DNA from: Gammaproteobacteria bacterium BRH_c0
GTDB taxonomy: Bacteria; Pseudomonadota; Gammaproteobacteria; Pseudomonadales; Porticoccaceae
Direction of reading: 5' to 3'
DNA length: 44,014 bases
NCBI GenBank assembly: GCA_000961645.1
Contig: LADM01000004.1
Span: 1-44,014 of the forward strand
The notes beneath the pieces are model-generated. The model ran no database searches. It was not told the DNA's origin and was given only the letters and a program-made list of their open reading frames with translations. Positions 35,959 to 43,703 of this stretch are shown piece after piece (positions within the stretch are counted from its first letter, which is position 1; each line of letters starts with the position of its first letter). A program made the position numbers and the translations under genes.

Positions 35959-35983
35959 AAGACGTCTCAGGACGTCTTTTTTT
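35959..35983 (+). terminator. ssrA terminator
   Basis: AAGACGTC (35959-35966), the loop TCAG, and GACGTCTT (35971-35978) are followed by a T-run to 35983. It lies 12 nt after the ACCA end of tmRNA. Confidence 0.88.
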
Positions 35984-36057
35984 GTGTCTAAAATCAGGCA
36001 TTTAGCCTATTTATTGTCTATAGCCGTCTCAAGAGATCTACTGTGATCCACCACCTT

Positions 36058-36109
36058 TTGTATTCCATATTGTATTCCAAACTCAAAGCGTGTATTTTTT
36101 GGAATACAA
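36058..36109. repeat. TTGTATTCC direct and inverted repeats upstream of the integrase
   Basis: TTGTATTCC occurs at 36058-36066 and 36070-36078 (12-bp period), and its inverse GGAATACAA at 36101-36109. The set lies between the ssrA end and the integrase start, where arm-type integrase sites or an excisionase/repressor operator would be expected. Confidence 0.65.
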
Positions 36110-36128
36110 AGGACATTTCGGGATACCC

Positions 36129-37376
36129 ATGGGGCGCACGACAACCAGACTTACTGACCGACAGCTTCAGGTGGCCAAACCCAAGGAAAAGGACTATGTC
36201 CTATCTGACGGCGACGGCCTACAGCTGCGCATCAGGACAAATGGCTCCCGGCTGTGGAACATCAGCTACCAGCACCCCTCCACGAAGAAAAGGGTCAACA
36301 TGGGGCTGGGAACATACCCTGAAATATCTCTTGCACTTGCCAGGAAGCTGACCATTGAGGCCAGGGAACTGCTCGCCCAAGGGATTGACCTTAAAACCCA
36401 CAGAGACCAAAGCAATCTCCAAAAGAAAGCCATTCATGGAAATTCTTTTGAGAAAGTGGCCAAAGAATGGCTTGCGCTAAAGGAACACTCCATTACCCCT
36501 GGACATGCTGAAGATATCTGGCGCTCCCTAGAACGCTATATCTTGCCCAAACTGGGTAACACCCCTGTCGCTCAGATAACAGCGCCACTCGTCATTGGCA
36601 TCCTCAAACCCATTGAAGCCAAAGGAAATCTGGAAACCGTCAAGCGGCTAACCCAGCGCCTCAACGAGGTTATGACCTATGCCGTGAATGGCGGAATGGT
36701 TCTTGCGAATCCGCTAAGCGGTATCAAAGCGAATTTCAGGAAGCCGAAGAAGGAACATCTCGCGACATTGAAACCCCAGGAGCTTCCAGATTTGATGGTA
36801 GCCATCGCAAATGCCAGTATCAGACGAGTAACGCGCGCCCTGATCGAGTGGCAACTTCACACAATGACTCGCCCATCGGAAGCAGCCGGAACCCGGTGGG
36901 ATGAAATAGACTTCGACACGAAGACCTGGATTATTCCCGCATCCAGGATGAAACGAGGCCGGGACCACACGGTGCCGCTGACGGAGCAATCTCTGGCCAT
37001 TCTGGAGGCCATGAAGCCCATCAGCAGCCATCGGGAGTTCGTATTTCCCTCTGACAAGGAGCCGAGGACACACTGCAACAGCCAAACGGCCAATATGGCA
37101 CTGAAGCGTATGGGTTTTGGGGGACGGCTTGTTAGTCACGGGCTGAGGTCACTAGCCAGCACTACTCTTAATGAAGAGGGTTTTGATGCCGAACTCATCG
37201 AGGTCAGCCTCTCTCATGTGGACAAAAACCAGGTTCGTAACGCCTACAATAGGACTGATTACCTGGAGCGTCGGCGACCGTTGATGGCGTGGTGGAGCAA
37301 TCGAATCGAAGAGGCTTCCAAAGGCAGCTTGTCCGTCGCTGGATTCAAGGGTTTTAAGGTCTTGAGCGGCAGTTAG
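36129..37376 (+). CDS. P4-type tyrosine integrase
   Basis: This 415-residue recombinase has an N-terminal DUF4102 arm-binding domain (about 5-90: TRLTDRQLQVAKPKEKDYVLSD...), a SAM-like core-binding domain (105-195) and a catalytic domain. The catalytic set is complete: Arg248 (TMTRPSE), a Lys near 275, His337 and Arg340 (SHGLRS), His363 (LSHVD) and Tyr373 (NAYNRTDY). The ATG at 36129 gives the usual short N terminus; an in-frame start at 36090 adds 13 residues. It should integrate and excise the element at ssrA. Confidence 0.93.
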   Translation: MGRTTTRLTDRQLQVAKPKEKDYVLSDGDGLQLRIRTNGSRLWNISYQHPSTKKRVNMGLGTYPEISLALARKLTIEARELLAQGIDLKTHRDQSNLQKKAIHGNSFEKVAKEWLALKEHSITPGHAEDIWRSLERYILPKLGNTPVAQITAPLVIGILKPIEAKGNLETVKRLTQRLNEVMTYAVNGGMVLANPLSGIKANFRKPKKEHLATLKPQELPDLMVAIANASIRRVTRALIEWQLHTMTRPSEAAGTRWDEIDFDTKTWIIPASRMKRGRDHTVPLTEQSLAILEAMKPISSHREFVFPSDKEPRTHCNSQTANMALKRMGFGGRLVSHGLRSLASTTLNEEGFDAELIEVSLSHVDKNQVRNAYNRTDYLERRRPLMAWWSNRIEEASKGSLSVAGFKGFKVLSGS

Positions 37377-37458
37377 TATTTAGAGTGTTGTTAACCCCAT
37401 CTACGCGAAAATCACTTCCTGACGCTAATTGAAACCGGCGATGTGGATGGGCAATAAC

Positions 37459-37785
37459 CTACTTAAACGACACTCCATCGGACCTTGCGCCATCCGCTTT
37501 ATTTTCAGTGCTGGATCTCACTCCATCCCCCGTAAGTAGTTCATAAGCTCGAACACCCAAGGCCTCCGCCAAGGCTTCCACCGCACCCAAGGTGATATTG
37601 CGGCCGCGACGCTCTATCAGACTGATGAATGTCCTGTGCATACCCGACTTCTCCGCCAACGCCTCCTGAGACAACCCCTGTTCTCGTCGCAGACTGATGA
37701 TATTTGCCGCCAGAACCCCAAGCAGTTCCTGACTGCAATGCTTGTACTTTTGCCTTTTCTCTTCTGTCACGCGAAAACCCAACAT
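37459..37785 (-). CDS. XRE-family HTH transcriptional regulator
   Basis: This 108-residue protein has a Cro/C1-type HTH (about 27-85: NIISLRREQGLSQEALAEKSG, MHRTFISLIERRGRNITLGAVEALAEALG), with a short variable tail that ends TENKADGARSDGVSFK. It converges with the integrase. The ATG at 37785 is used; a TTG two codons upstream is possible. A palindrome 27 bp upstream is a candidate operator for self-control. Such regulators in mobile elements often keep excision or transfer genes silent, but the target here is not known. Confidence 0.88.
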   Translation of the reverse strand: MLGFRVTEEKRQKYKHCSQELLGVLAANIISLRREQGLSQEALAEKSGMHRTFISLIERRGRNITLGAVEALAEALGVRAYELLTGDGVRSSTENKADGARSDGVSFK

Positions 37786-37811
37786 TCCCAAGGTCTTAGC
37801 ATTTCAGGCTA

Positions 37812-37826
37812 ATGAATACCATTCAT
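37812..37826. promoter_or_regulatory. 15-bp palindrome upstream of the XRE gene
   Basis: ATGAAT-ACC-ATTCAT is a perfect palindrome 27 bp before the XRE start, the size used by Cro/C1-type dimers. The rest of 37827-38127 is AT-rich and holds only a doubtful 64-codon leftward frame (37849-38043) with no recognisable domain. Confidence 0.5.
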
Positions 37827-38127
37827 CTACAGACTACTCGACGACAGACTATTGGTTACATTTTGAAAATTGTTTGTTATAGTTCTTTGGTACTCTCAAT
37901 CTGGAGTCATGAATGACCGGCTTTGAACTGAGGGGGTATTCCACGGTGGTTTTGACCATGAACTTCTTAGTGTAGAACGTGGCAACAAACACAGATTGTG
38001 CATTATTCAGACCAGTGGTAATTCTGGCATGGCGGCTTGTCATCCATCCTCTTCTGGTGTGCGAACTACGGATATCCCCTGAGACTAGCCAGATGAAAAC
38101 TCAGTCCACCACCAAAAGGGATGCGCC

Positions 38128-38706
38128 ATGGAAGCAACAGAACAACAATCTACACAAGACAAGCCCTGGTTTTACGAAGACGCCGGTCAACGCAAAGGCG
38201 GCCTTTCACACGGGGAAATAGTCGATCTCATCAAATCCGGCAAACTTTCCCATGGCTCCACCGTGTGGAAAAAGGGGTTTACGGACTGGATAACGATCGA
38301 GAATACAGAATTACGCCCCCATCTGGATGAAAGCTCTCCCCCACCATTAACAGGAGTGCACGTCAACAATACCGTGGTCTGGATACTGGCCTTAGCACCG
38401 CTCCTTGGCTTTTTCCTGGAAGCCTTCATCGCCGGGATGATCTACAGCAACGACCCATACCGTGCCGAGTCCGCAGCCTTTAGTGGTGAGTTTTTTTACA
38501 TCACGGTAATGCTGAATGTAGCGCTGTCGTTTTGGGACGAGAAGAAGCTCAAGAATGGAGGAACAAACACAGAGAAATTCAACGGCATGGTCTGGTTGGT
38601 TCCCGTTTATCTCTACCAGCGCGCCAAAGCTCTCAAGCAGAATCTCGCTTATTTCATTACCTGGATCGCTTGCTTTGTACTCGTCGTGGCAGCCACACAA
38701 ACCTGA
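38128..38706 (+). CDS. GYF_2-domain membrane protein
   Basis: This 192-residue protein has an N-terminal GYF_2 (DUF4339) domain (about 13-65: WFYEDAGQRKGGLSHGEIVDLIKSGKLSHGSTVWKKGFTDW), a peptide-binding fold usually placed on the cytoplasmic side. The second half has about three membrane spans (about 82-108, 120-138, 172-190). GYF_2 domains are commonly N-terminal modules on membrane proteins of unknown function. It is cargo of the element, in a lower-GC stretch between the integrase/XRE pair and the conserved element genes. The lipoprotein gene follows 33 bp downstream and may be co-transcribed. Confidence 0.8.
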   Translation: MEATEQQSTQDKPWFYEDAGQRKGGLSHGEIVDLIKSGKLSHGSTVWKKGFTDWITIENTELRPHLDESSPPPLTGVHVNNTVVWILALAPLLGFFLEAFIAGMIYSNDPYRAESAAFSGEFFYITVMLNVALSFWDEKKLKNGGTNTEKFNGMVWLVPVYLYQRAKALKQNLAYFITWIACFVLVVAATQT

Positions 38707-38739
38707 CGCGCACTTCTGGATCGCCAAAAAGGAATCAAC

Positions 38740-39081
38740 ATGAAACAACTGTTTTTACCCCTAACGCTTCTGCTAATACTTTCTGCCTGCACCGATGGAC
38801 CGCCACCGGTGGATGTCGTGGCCTACTCCAGAACTGAGCGCGCTGGCACTTTCACCCTTCCCTTTACGGATGTAAACATCATCGCCAAAGTTGACGAGAT
38901 TGAGATTCAGGAAATTATCGTCAATAGAGGAAACTGCGACACCTCGGGATTAGATAATCGGCTGCCAAGGACTCTCCAATTCGGCAAGAAGCTTCTTGCG
39001 ACCTTTAGTGCGAGCTGCGAGGTGGCTCAAGTCGATGTCGAAACTGACCAAGGGGATTGGACATTCACCTTTGATCCATGA
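38740..39081 (+). CDS. Small lipoprotein of unknown function
   Basis: This 113-residue protein has a signal peptide ending in the lipobox LSAC (Cys17), then an Asp/Pro-rich linker and a beta-rich domain with a possible disulfide pair (Cys in GNCDTS and in SASCEV). AAGGA precedes the ATG. It has no family I recognise. It follows the GYF_2 gene on the same strand. Confidence 0.75.
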   Translation: MKQLFLPLTLLLILSACTDGPPPVDVVAYSRTERAGTFTLPFTDVNIIAKVDEIEIQEIIVNRGNCDTSGLDNRLPRTLQFGKKLLATFSASCEVAQVDVETDQGDWTFTFDP

Positions 39082-39241
39082 GAAGCCTGTATCCACCACC
39101 AGAACCCATCCAAACAGCCATGCCCAAGGCTTTCTCGCCTGCCGCACGGCCTAGACAGTAAGTAATAGACTGGAACACCGTCGGTTGGCCGGACCTGACT
39201 CTCTCAATCGGCTGTTTTTCAAACCTATATCACCTCTATGA

Positions 39242-39264
39242 GCCCGGCGGACTCCCTGCCGGGC
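39242..39264 (+). other. Hairpin before the glycine-zipper gene
   Basis: GCCCGGC (39242-39248) pairs with GCCGGGC (39258-39264) around a 9-nt loop, followed by CTTTCC. It lies 27 bp before the start codon and 14 bp before the GAGG ribosome site. First of five hairpins placed in this way. The preceding 160 bp (39082-39241) show no gene. Confidence 0.7.
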
Positions 39265-39290
39265 CTTTCCACTCATACGAGGTAATTCCC

Positions 39291-39722
39291 ATGACACGTT
39301 GTCCCGTCTGTCGTTCTGATCATGTTCTCACCCGCAACTACGCCAAGCGCGTGGGGCGCACCCTGGGTACCGCTGCCGGTATCGGCGCCGGTGTTTCCGC
39401 CACACTGAAGGGCGCCCGTATCGGCACCCAGGTGGGATGGGTGGCTGGCCCTCCCGGTCGTCTCGTTGGCGGCCTGACTGGCGCCATTGTCGGCACCCTG
39501 CTATGGGGGGTGATGGGCGGCAAAGCTGGCGCCACCCTGGGAGAGGTGGTGGACGAGCACATGCTCGACAATCACCAGTGCCTGCGCTGTGGCCATCGCT
39601 TCAGTGAACCCTCCAATCACCTGGTGATCGACGGTCATTTCATGGCCACCCCACCGACTGAGGATCGGAGTCGCTACGCTGACGCAGGCTATCCAGGCGA
39701 CTATCCCGAGGCCTACGCCTGA
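39291..39722 (+). CDS. Glycine-zipper protein with split zinc ribbon
   Basis: This 143-residue protein has a Cys pair at the N terminus (Cys4-x-x-Cys7, RCPVC) and a second pair at Cys97-x-x-Cys100 (CLRCGHRF). They enclose a long glycine-zipper stretch (about 22-85) that looks like one or two membrane helices. Two CxxC knuckles make a zinc ribbon; here they would have to meet across the hydrophobic hairpin, so both ends should face the same side. The C-terminal tail is acidic and Tyr/Pro-rich. No function is known. Confidence 0.78.
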   Translation: MTRCPVCRSDHVLTRNYAKRVGRTLGTAAGIGAGVSATLKGARIGTQVGWVAGPPGRLVGGLTGAIVGTLLWGVMGGKAGATLGEVVDEHMLDNHQCLRCGHRFSEPSNHLVIDGHFMATPPTEDRSRYADAGYPGDYPEAYA

Positions 39723-39784
39723 GGTGGAGGGACTCCCCCCTCATCTTCTTTCTTCCTTCTTTACACCTTTTTGATTTCACATCT

Positions 39785-39806
39785 CCCGGCTGCTGCGGCA
39801 GCTGGG
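39785..39806 (+). other. Hairpin before the DUF932 gene
   Basis: CCCGGCTGC (39785-39793) pairs with GCAGCTGGG (39798-39806), nine pairs with one G-U and a 4-nt loop. It is followed by a short AT-rich piece, AGGAG, and the ATG at 39836. No T-run, so it is not a standard terminator. Confidence 0.7.
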
Positions 39807-39835
39807 TTATGTCTGTTACTGACAGGAGATTTACC

Positions 39836-40801
39836 ATGGCACATCTCATCGACAATATGGCCTATGTGGGCCAAACCCCCTGGCACGGTCTGGGCAATCG
39901 GCTCACCGCCAACCGGCCCATCGAGGATTGGGTCATTCAGGCCGGTCTGAACTGGCGTATCGAGGAAACCCCTGTGCGCTTTCTAATTGGCGATCGGGGA
40001 CACCTGGGGGAGATCAAGGCATTCCCCGACAGCAAGGTGCTCTACCGCTCTGACACCCATGATCCCTTGTCGGTGGTGGGCCACCGCTACAACGTGGTTC
40101 AGCCCCAGGAGATCCTGGAGTTCTACCGGGATCTGACGGAGGTATCCGGCTTTGCCCTGGAGACTGCGGGATCGCTCAAGGGCGGGCGCAAGATCTGGGC
40201 CTTGGCCCGTACCGGGCAGTCCACGGCGCTCAAGGGCAAGGATGTGAGTAATGCCTACATCCTGCTGGCCACCGCCTGTGACGGCACCATGGCTACCACG
40301 GCCCAGTTCACCAGCATCCGGGTGGTGTGTAACAACACCCTGGCGGTGGCCCTGAACCAGCAGTCCAGCGGGGCGGTGAAGGTGCCCCACCGCTCGGTCT
40401 TCGATGCCGACAGTGTGAAGCAGCAACTGGGCATCACGGTGTCGTCCTGGGATCAGTTCATGTACCGGATGAAGGTCTTAAGTGAGCGCCCGGTGAAGCA
40501 TCACGAGGCCAAGAACTACCTGTTGCGGGTCTTCTCGGACCCCGCCAAGGCGGTGACTGGCGCCAACACCAACGAACGAGCCATGGCCAAGTCGCTGAAA
40601 CTGTTCGAGGGAGAAGGCCGGGGCGCAAGGCTGCCGTCGGCACAAGGGACAGCCTATGGATTGCTGAATGCGGTGACGGAGTTTATCGACCACGAGCGGC
40701 GTGCCCGCAGCGTGGATTCCCGGCTGGATTCCGCCTGGTTCGGCCAGGGCGCGACCATCAAACGCAAGGCATTGGATGAAGCGTTGTTGATGGCGGCCTG
40801 A
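39836..40801 (+). CDS. DUF932 (phage/plasmid-like) protein
   Basis: This 321-residue protein has the DUF932/TIGR03299 opening MAHLIDNMAYVGQTPWHGLG, RPIEDWVIQAGLNWRIEETP, and the internal DGTMATTAQFTSIRVVCNNTLAVAL segment. The family is common on plasmids and integrative elements, and its biochemical role is unknown. The start at 39836 has AGGAGA upstream; an in-frame ATG at 39809 is within the hairpin-proximal leader. It begins the run DUF932-YqaJ-Cys-rich protein-RadC. Confidence 0.9.
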   Translation: MAHLIDNMAYVGQTPWHGLGNRLTANRPIEDWVIQAGLNWRIEETPVRFLIGDRGHLGEIKAFPDSKVLYRSDTHDPLSVVGHRYNVVQPQEILEFYRDLTEVSGFALETAGSLKGGRKIWALARTGQSTALKGKDVSNAYILLATACDGTMATTAQFTSIRVVCNNTLAVALNQQSSGAVKVPHRSVFDADSVKQQLGITVSSWDQFMYRMKVLSERPVKHHEAKNYLLRVFSDPAKAVTGANTNERAMAKSLKLFEGEGRGARLPSAQGTAYGLLNAVTEFIDHERRARSVDSRLDSAWFGQGATIKRKALDEALLMAA

Positions 40802-40884
40802 TTCCAGCATCTCCAATGCTTCAACCCTTCGCTGTCTAATTTTCCTTTCGCGCTCTACCTCACACTCAACCACCGCATATCGCC

Positions 40885-40917
40885 CCAGGCAGAGCATTGG
40901 CTCTGTCTGGAGTTTTT
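40885..40917 (+). terminator. Hairpin and T-run before the YqaJ gene
   Basis: CCAGGCAGAGC (40885-40895) pairs with GCTCTGTCTGG (40900-40910), 11 pairs with one G-U, followed by AGTTTTT. It can terminate the DUF932 transcript. AAGGAG and the YqaJ ATG follow within 27 bp. Confidence 0.85.
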
Positions 40918-40936
40918 GCGTTAAGGAGACTGAATC

Positions 40937-41938
40937 ATGCGAGCACACACAACCACCGGAGGATCCAAGCGTCCTGCACTGCGCCTGGTCTCCACCCGTA
41001 ACTTGCCCCGCGCGGATTGGCTGGCGGTGCGCAGACAGGGAATCGGCGCCAGCGATTCCGCAGCCGCCGTGGGCCTCAACCCTTACCAGTCGCCCCTGGA
41101 ACTGTGGCTGGTCAAAACCGGGCGGGATGCCAACCTGCCGGTGGACGATCCCAACGATGAATCCTCACCCATGTACTGGGGGACCATTCTGGAACCCATC
41201 GTGGCGGCTCATTACACCAAGCGCACCGGTCGCAAAGTGCGGCGGGTGAACTCAGTACTGCGCCACCCGGACCCGGACAAGGCCTGGATGATCGCCAACC
41301 TGGATTATTCCATTACTGGCGATAGCCAGGTGCAGTTACTGGAGTGCAAAACTGCCGGGGAGTATGGCGCCCGGCTATGGCGGGAGGGCGTGCCGGAGTA
41401 TATCCAGTGTCAGGTGCAACACCAGCTGGCAGTGACCGGCAAAGCCGCCGCCGATGTCTGCGTGCTGATCTGTGGCCAGGAAATCCAGATTCACCGGATC
41501 GAACGGGATGAAGCGCTAATTGCCAATCTCATTGCCCTGGAACGGCGCTTCTGGAACTACGTCATCAGCGATACCCCACCACCCGCCGATGGCAGTGATT
41601 CTTCAGCCAGGGCGTTGCAATGTCTGTTCCCTCAGGACAACGGGGATACCCTGGACTTGGCCACCGATTCACCGCTGTGCGCCGTCTTTGATGCTCTGGT
41701 TTCCACACGGGAGGAGATCGGCACTCTGGAGCGGGTGGAAAGTGACCTGAAGCAAACCATCCAACAAACCCTGGGCGATGCCACCAAGGCGGTGTTCCAC
41801 TCGGGCTATGTGACCTGGAAACGCAGCAAGGACAGTCACGGATTGGATGTGGCCACCCTGCTCAAGGATAACCCCCACCTCCTTAATCAATACCCCCTGG
41901 TCAAGCCGGGAAGCCGCCGCTTTCTGGTGAAGACCTAA
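40937..41938 (+). CDS. YqaJ-family exonuclease/recombinase
   Basis: This 333-residue lambda-exonuclease-like protein processes double-strand ends to give single strands for annealing by a partner. The PD-(D/E)XK nuclease core is complete: GIGASDSAAAVGLNPY (34-50), Glu86 in WGTILEP, Asp123 in NLDYSI and the Glu136-x-Lys138 pair in LLECKTA. The annealing partner (RecT/Erf/Bet type) is not seen here and may lie beyond the right edge. The C-terminal third (about 245-333) carries a coiled-coil-like stretch. Confidence 0.9.
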   Translation: MRAHTTTGGSKRPALRLVSTRNLPRADWLAVRRQGIGASDSAAAVGLNPYQSPLELWLVKTGRDANLPVDDPNDESSPMYWGTILEPIVAAHYTKRTGRKVRRVNSVLRHPDPDKAWMIANLDYSITGDSQVQLLECKTAGEYGARLWREGVPEYIQCQVQHQLAVTGKAAADVCVLICGQEIQIHRIERDEALIANLIALERRFWNYVISDTPPPADGSDSSARALQCLFPQDNGDTLDLATDSPLCAVFDALVSTREEIGTLERVESDLKQTIQQTLGDATKAVFHSGYVTWKRSKDSHGLDVATLLKDNPHLLNQYPLVKPGSRRFLVKT

Positions 41939-41969
41939 ACGATTTACTCATTCACCCCCTGTGGTTTGG

Positions 41970-42004
41970 CGGTGTCCGGGCGCGTGCCTGGCACCGTCTT
42001 TTTT
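41970..42004 (+). terminator. Hairpin and T-run before the Cys-rich gene
   Basis: CGGTG-T-CCGGGC (41970-41981) pairs with GCCTGG-CACCG (41986-41996), 11 pairs with one G-U and a bulged T, then TCTTTTTT. A strong terminator for the YqaJ transcript, about 93 bp before the next start codon. Confidence 0.87.
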
Positions 42005-42096
42005 AACCCCGGTGTTTATACCCTGTCTTTATTCCCCGCCGTGATCTCGCGGTGTTCATTCCTCTATTTACTTCATTCACGTCAAGGAGATTTACC

Positions 42097-43086
42097 ATGA
42101 TCAAAGGCCTCGCCATTACCCCACCCGTGCTGGGGAGAATCAGCATCGGTCGTATCGTCGAAAAGGACGGCAAGCGGCTGCCCGAGAAAGACGATCAATT
42201 CACCATCACCAGCCAGATGCAAAGTAAGGATGGCTGGATCAATCACCCCCTGGACAGCGAACTGCGTCAACAGGCGGAGGGCGGCAAGTTGCGCAGCATT
42301 CCGGTGACAATGTTGTTTGACGATCCTGATCTCAACTTTCGCGCTGAGTACACATTGTTCGACCGTACCAATGGGCGACCCATCTGTGCCGGTGACGGGG
42401 CCAACTGTCGTCGCCACACAGCCGAGGGCATGGCCACCCTGCCCTGTCCATCGCCGACCCTCTGCACCCTGGGAGCAGGAGGCCGATGCAAGGCCTATGG
42501 CCGCTTGAATGTGAAGATTGGCGAGGATGACAGCCTCGGCACCTTCATCTTCCGCACCACCGGCTTCAACAGCATCCGCACCCTGATGGCCCGGCTCGCC
42601 TATTTTGAAGCCGTCTCAGGGGGATTGCTGGCCTGTATGCCACTGGAACTGAAGCTCAGAGGCAAGAGCACCACCCAGAGCCACCGCACACCAATCTTTT
42701 ATGTAGACATCGGCGTGCGAGAGGGCTTGACCCTGGAGGAGGCCATCACCCAAGCCCAAGCCACGGATAGACAACGCAAGGCGTCCGGTTACAACCAGCA
42801 GGCCTTGGATACTGCGGCCAGACTGGGCTTTGCCAACGCCGCGTTTGAGGAGGATGACGAAGAAGTACCGGCGATTCTGGAGGAGTTCTATTCCGACAAT
42901 CCAACCGACATGCCAATCAACAATCGCACCGATACCGTCGAAACATCCAGTCCAATGACCTCTGCCCAATCCCCTGGTCAGCAAAAGCCAGGTCTGGCGG
43001 CAAAGCTGCAACAGAAGGCAACAATACCCCACAACGCAAGCCATCAACCTCAGGAGTCGCCAGCAGGCTCAGACGCGGCCACCTGA
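42097..43086 (+). CDS. Cys-rich element protein ('hydrolase or metal-binding' family)
   Basis: This 329-residue protein resembles proteins that are conserved beside YqaJ and DUF932 genes on integrative elements and often annotated as hydrolase or metal-binding. Five Cys lie in the first half (97, 104, 117, 123, 131), a spacing that suggests a zinc site, with the core WINHPLDSELRQQA, FRAEYTLFDRTNGRPICAG and TTGFNSIRTLMARL. The last 60 residues are Gln/Pro/Ser-rich and disordered. It could be related to recombination directionality proteins, but that is a guess. AAGGAGATTTACC precedes the ATG, nearly identical to the DUF932 initiation site. Confidence 0.8.
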   Translation: MIKGLAITPPVLGRISIGRIVEKDGKRLPEKDDQFTITSQMQSKDGWINHPLDSELRQQAEGGKLRSIPVTMLFDDPDLNFRAEYTLFDRTNGRPICAGDGANCRRHTAEGMATLPCPSPTLCTLGAGGRCKAYGRLNVKIGEDDSLGTFIFRTTGFNSIRTLMARLAYFEAVSGGLLACMPLELKLRGKSTTQSHRTPIFYVDIGVREGLTLEEAITQAQATDRQRKASGYNQQALDTAARLGFANAAFEEDDEEVPAILEEFYSDNPTDMPINNRTDTVETSSPMTSAQSPGQQKPGLAAKLQQKATIPHNASHQPQESPAGSDAAT

Positions 43087-43121
43087 ACCAGTCCTTTCAC
43101 ACCCCACACCAACATAAACCC

Positions 43122-43148
43122 CCAGCCACAGCTGAACGCTGTGGCTGG
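43122..43148 (+). other. Perfect 11-bp hairpin before the radC gene
   Basis: CCAGCCACAGC (43122-43132), loop TGAAC, and GCTGTGGCTGG (43138-43148) form a perfect stem ending 22 bp before the radC ATG. No T-run follows, so it is not a standard terminator. Confidence 0.85.
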
Positions 43149-43170
43149 AGTACCCTACGAGGAAAACCAT

Positions 43171-43686
43171 ATGAAATCTGAAATCAAGGAATGCCGTGCC
43201 TATGCGGTCCGGACCAAAGATTCCGATCACGACCTGCGGTTGCTCAACGAAGAGGATGTACTGACCACGGCCAAAACCATCATGGAATCCCGTTTTGCCC
43301 GCAGCCATTATCTCACCAGCCCGGACATCACCCGGCAATACCTGACGCTGGCTTTGGCCAATGAACCCAGGGAGGTATTCGCGATCATCCTGCTTGACAG
43401 TCACCATGGCGTATTGGGGCTGGAGACGCTGTTCTACGGTACCATTGATGGTGCGAGCGTCTACCCCCGGGAGATCGTTAAAACCGCTCTGGATGCCAAT
43501 GCGGCCGCAGTCATCCTGGTTCACAACCATCCCAGCGGCCATCCTGAGCCAAGCCAGGCAGACCAGCAGATCACCGACAAGATCGTCAACGCATTACAGA
43601 CAGTAGATGTAAGAACACTAGACCATCTGATTGTTGCAGGATCAGCAGTGCTTAGCTTCGCTGAGCGGGGCTTATTGCACAGTTAA
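43171..43686 (+). CDS. RadC-family JAB-domain protein
   Basis: This 171-residue protein is a short RadC homologue that consists of the JAB/MPN metalloprotease-like domain alone. It has a full metal motif: His118 and His120 in HNHPSG and Asp131 in PSQAD, with a conserved Glu near 70. The helix-hairpin-helix N terminus of chromosomal RadC is missing, as is usual for mobile-element copies. Its role is unknown; the old link to DNA repair is not supported for the family. The start is the ATG at 43171 with GAGG upstream. Confidence 0.9.
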   Translation: MKSEIKECRAYAVRTKDSDHDLRLLNEEDVLTTAKTIMESRFARSHYLTSPDITRQYLTLALANEPREVFAIILLDSHHGVLGLETLFYGTIDGASVYPREIVKTALDANAAAVILVHNHPSGHPEPSQADQQITDKIVNALQTVDVRTLDHLIVAGSAVLSFAERGLLHS

Positions 43687-43703
43687 TCTCCCAATGCTAC
43701 TAG

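Noticed and set aside
37849-38043. 64-codon leftward frame between the XRE and GYF_2 genes
   Set aside because: No domain, no clear ribosome site and no homology I recognise; possibly a fragment of an older gene, but not supportable as a CDS.
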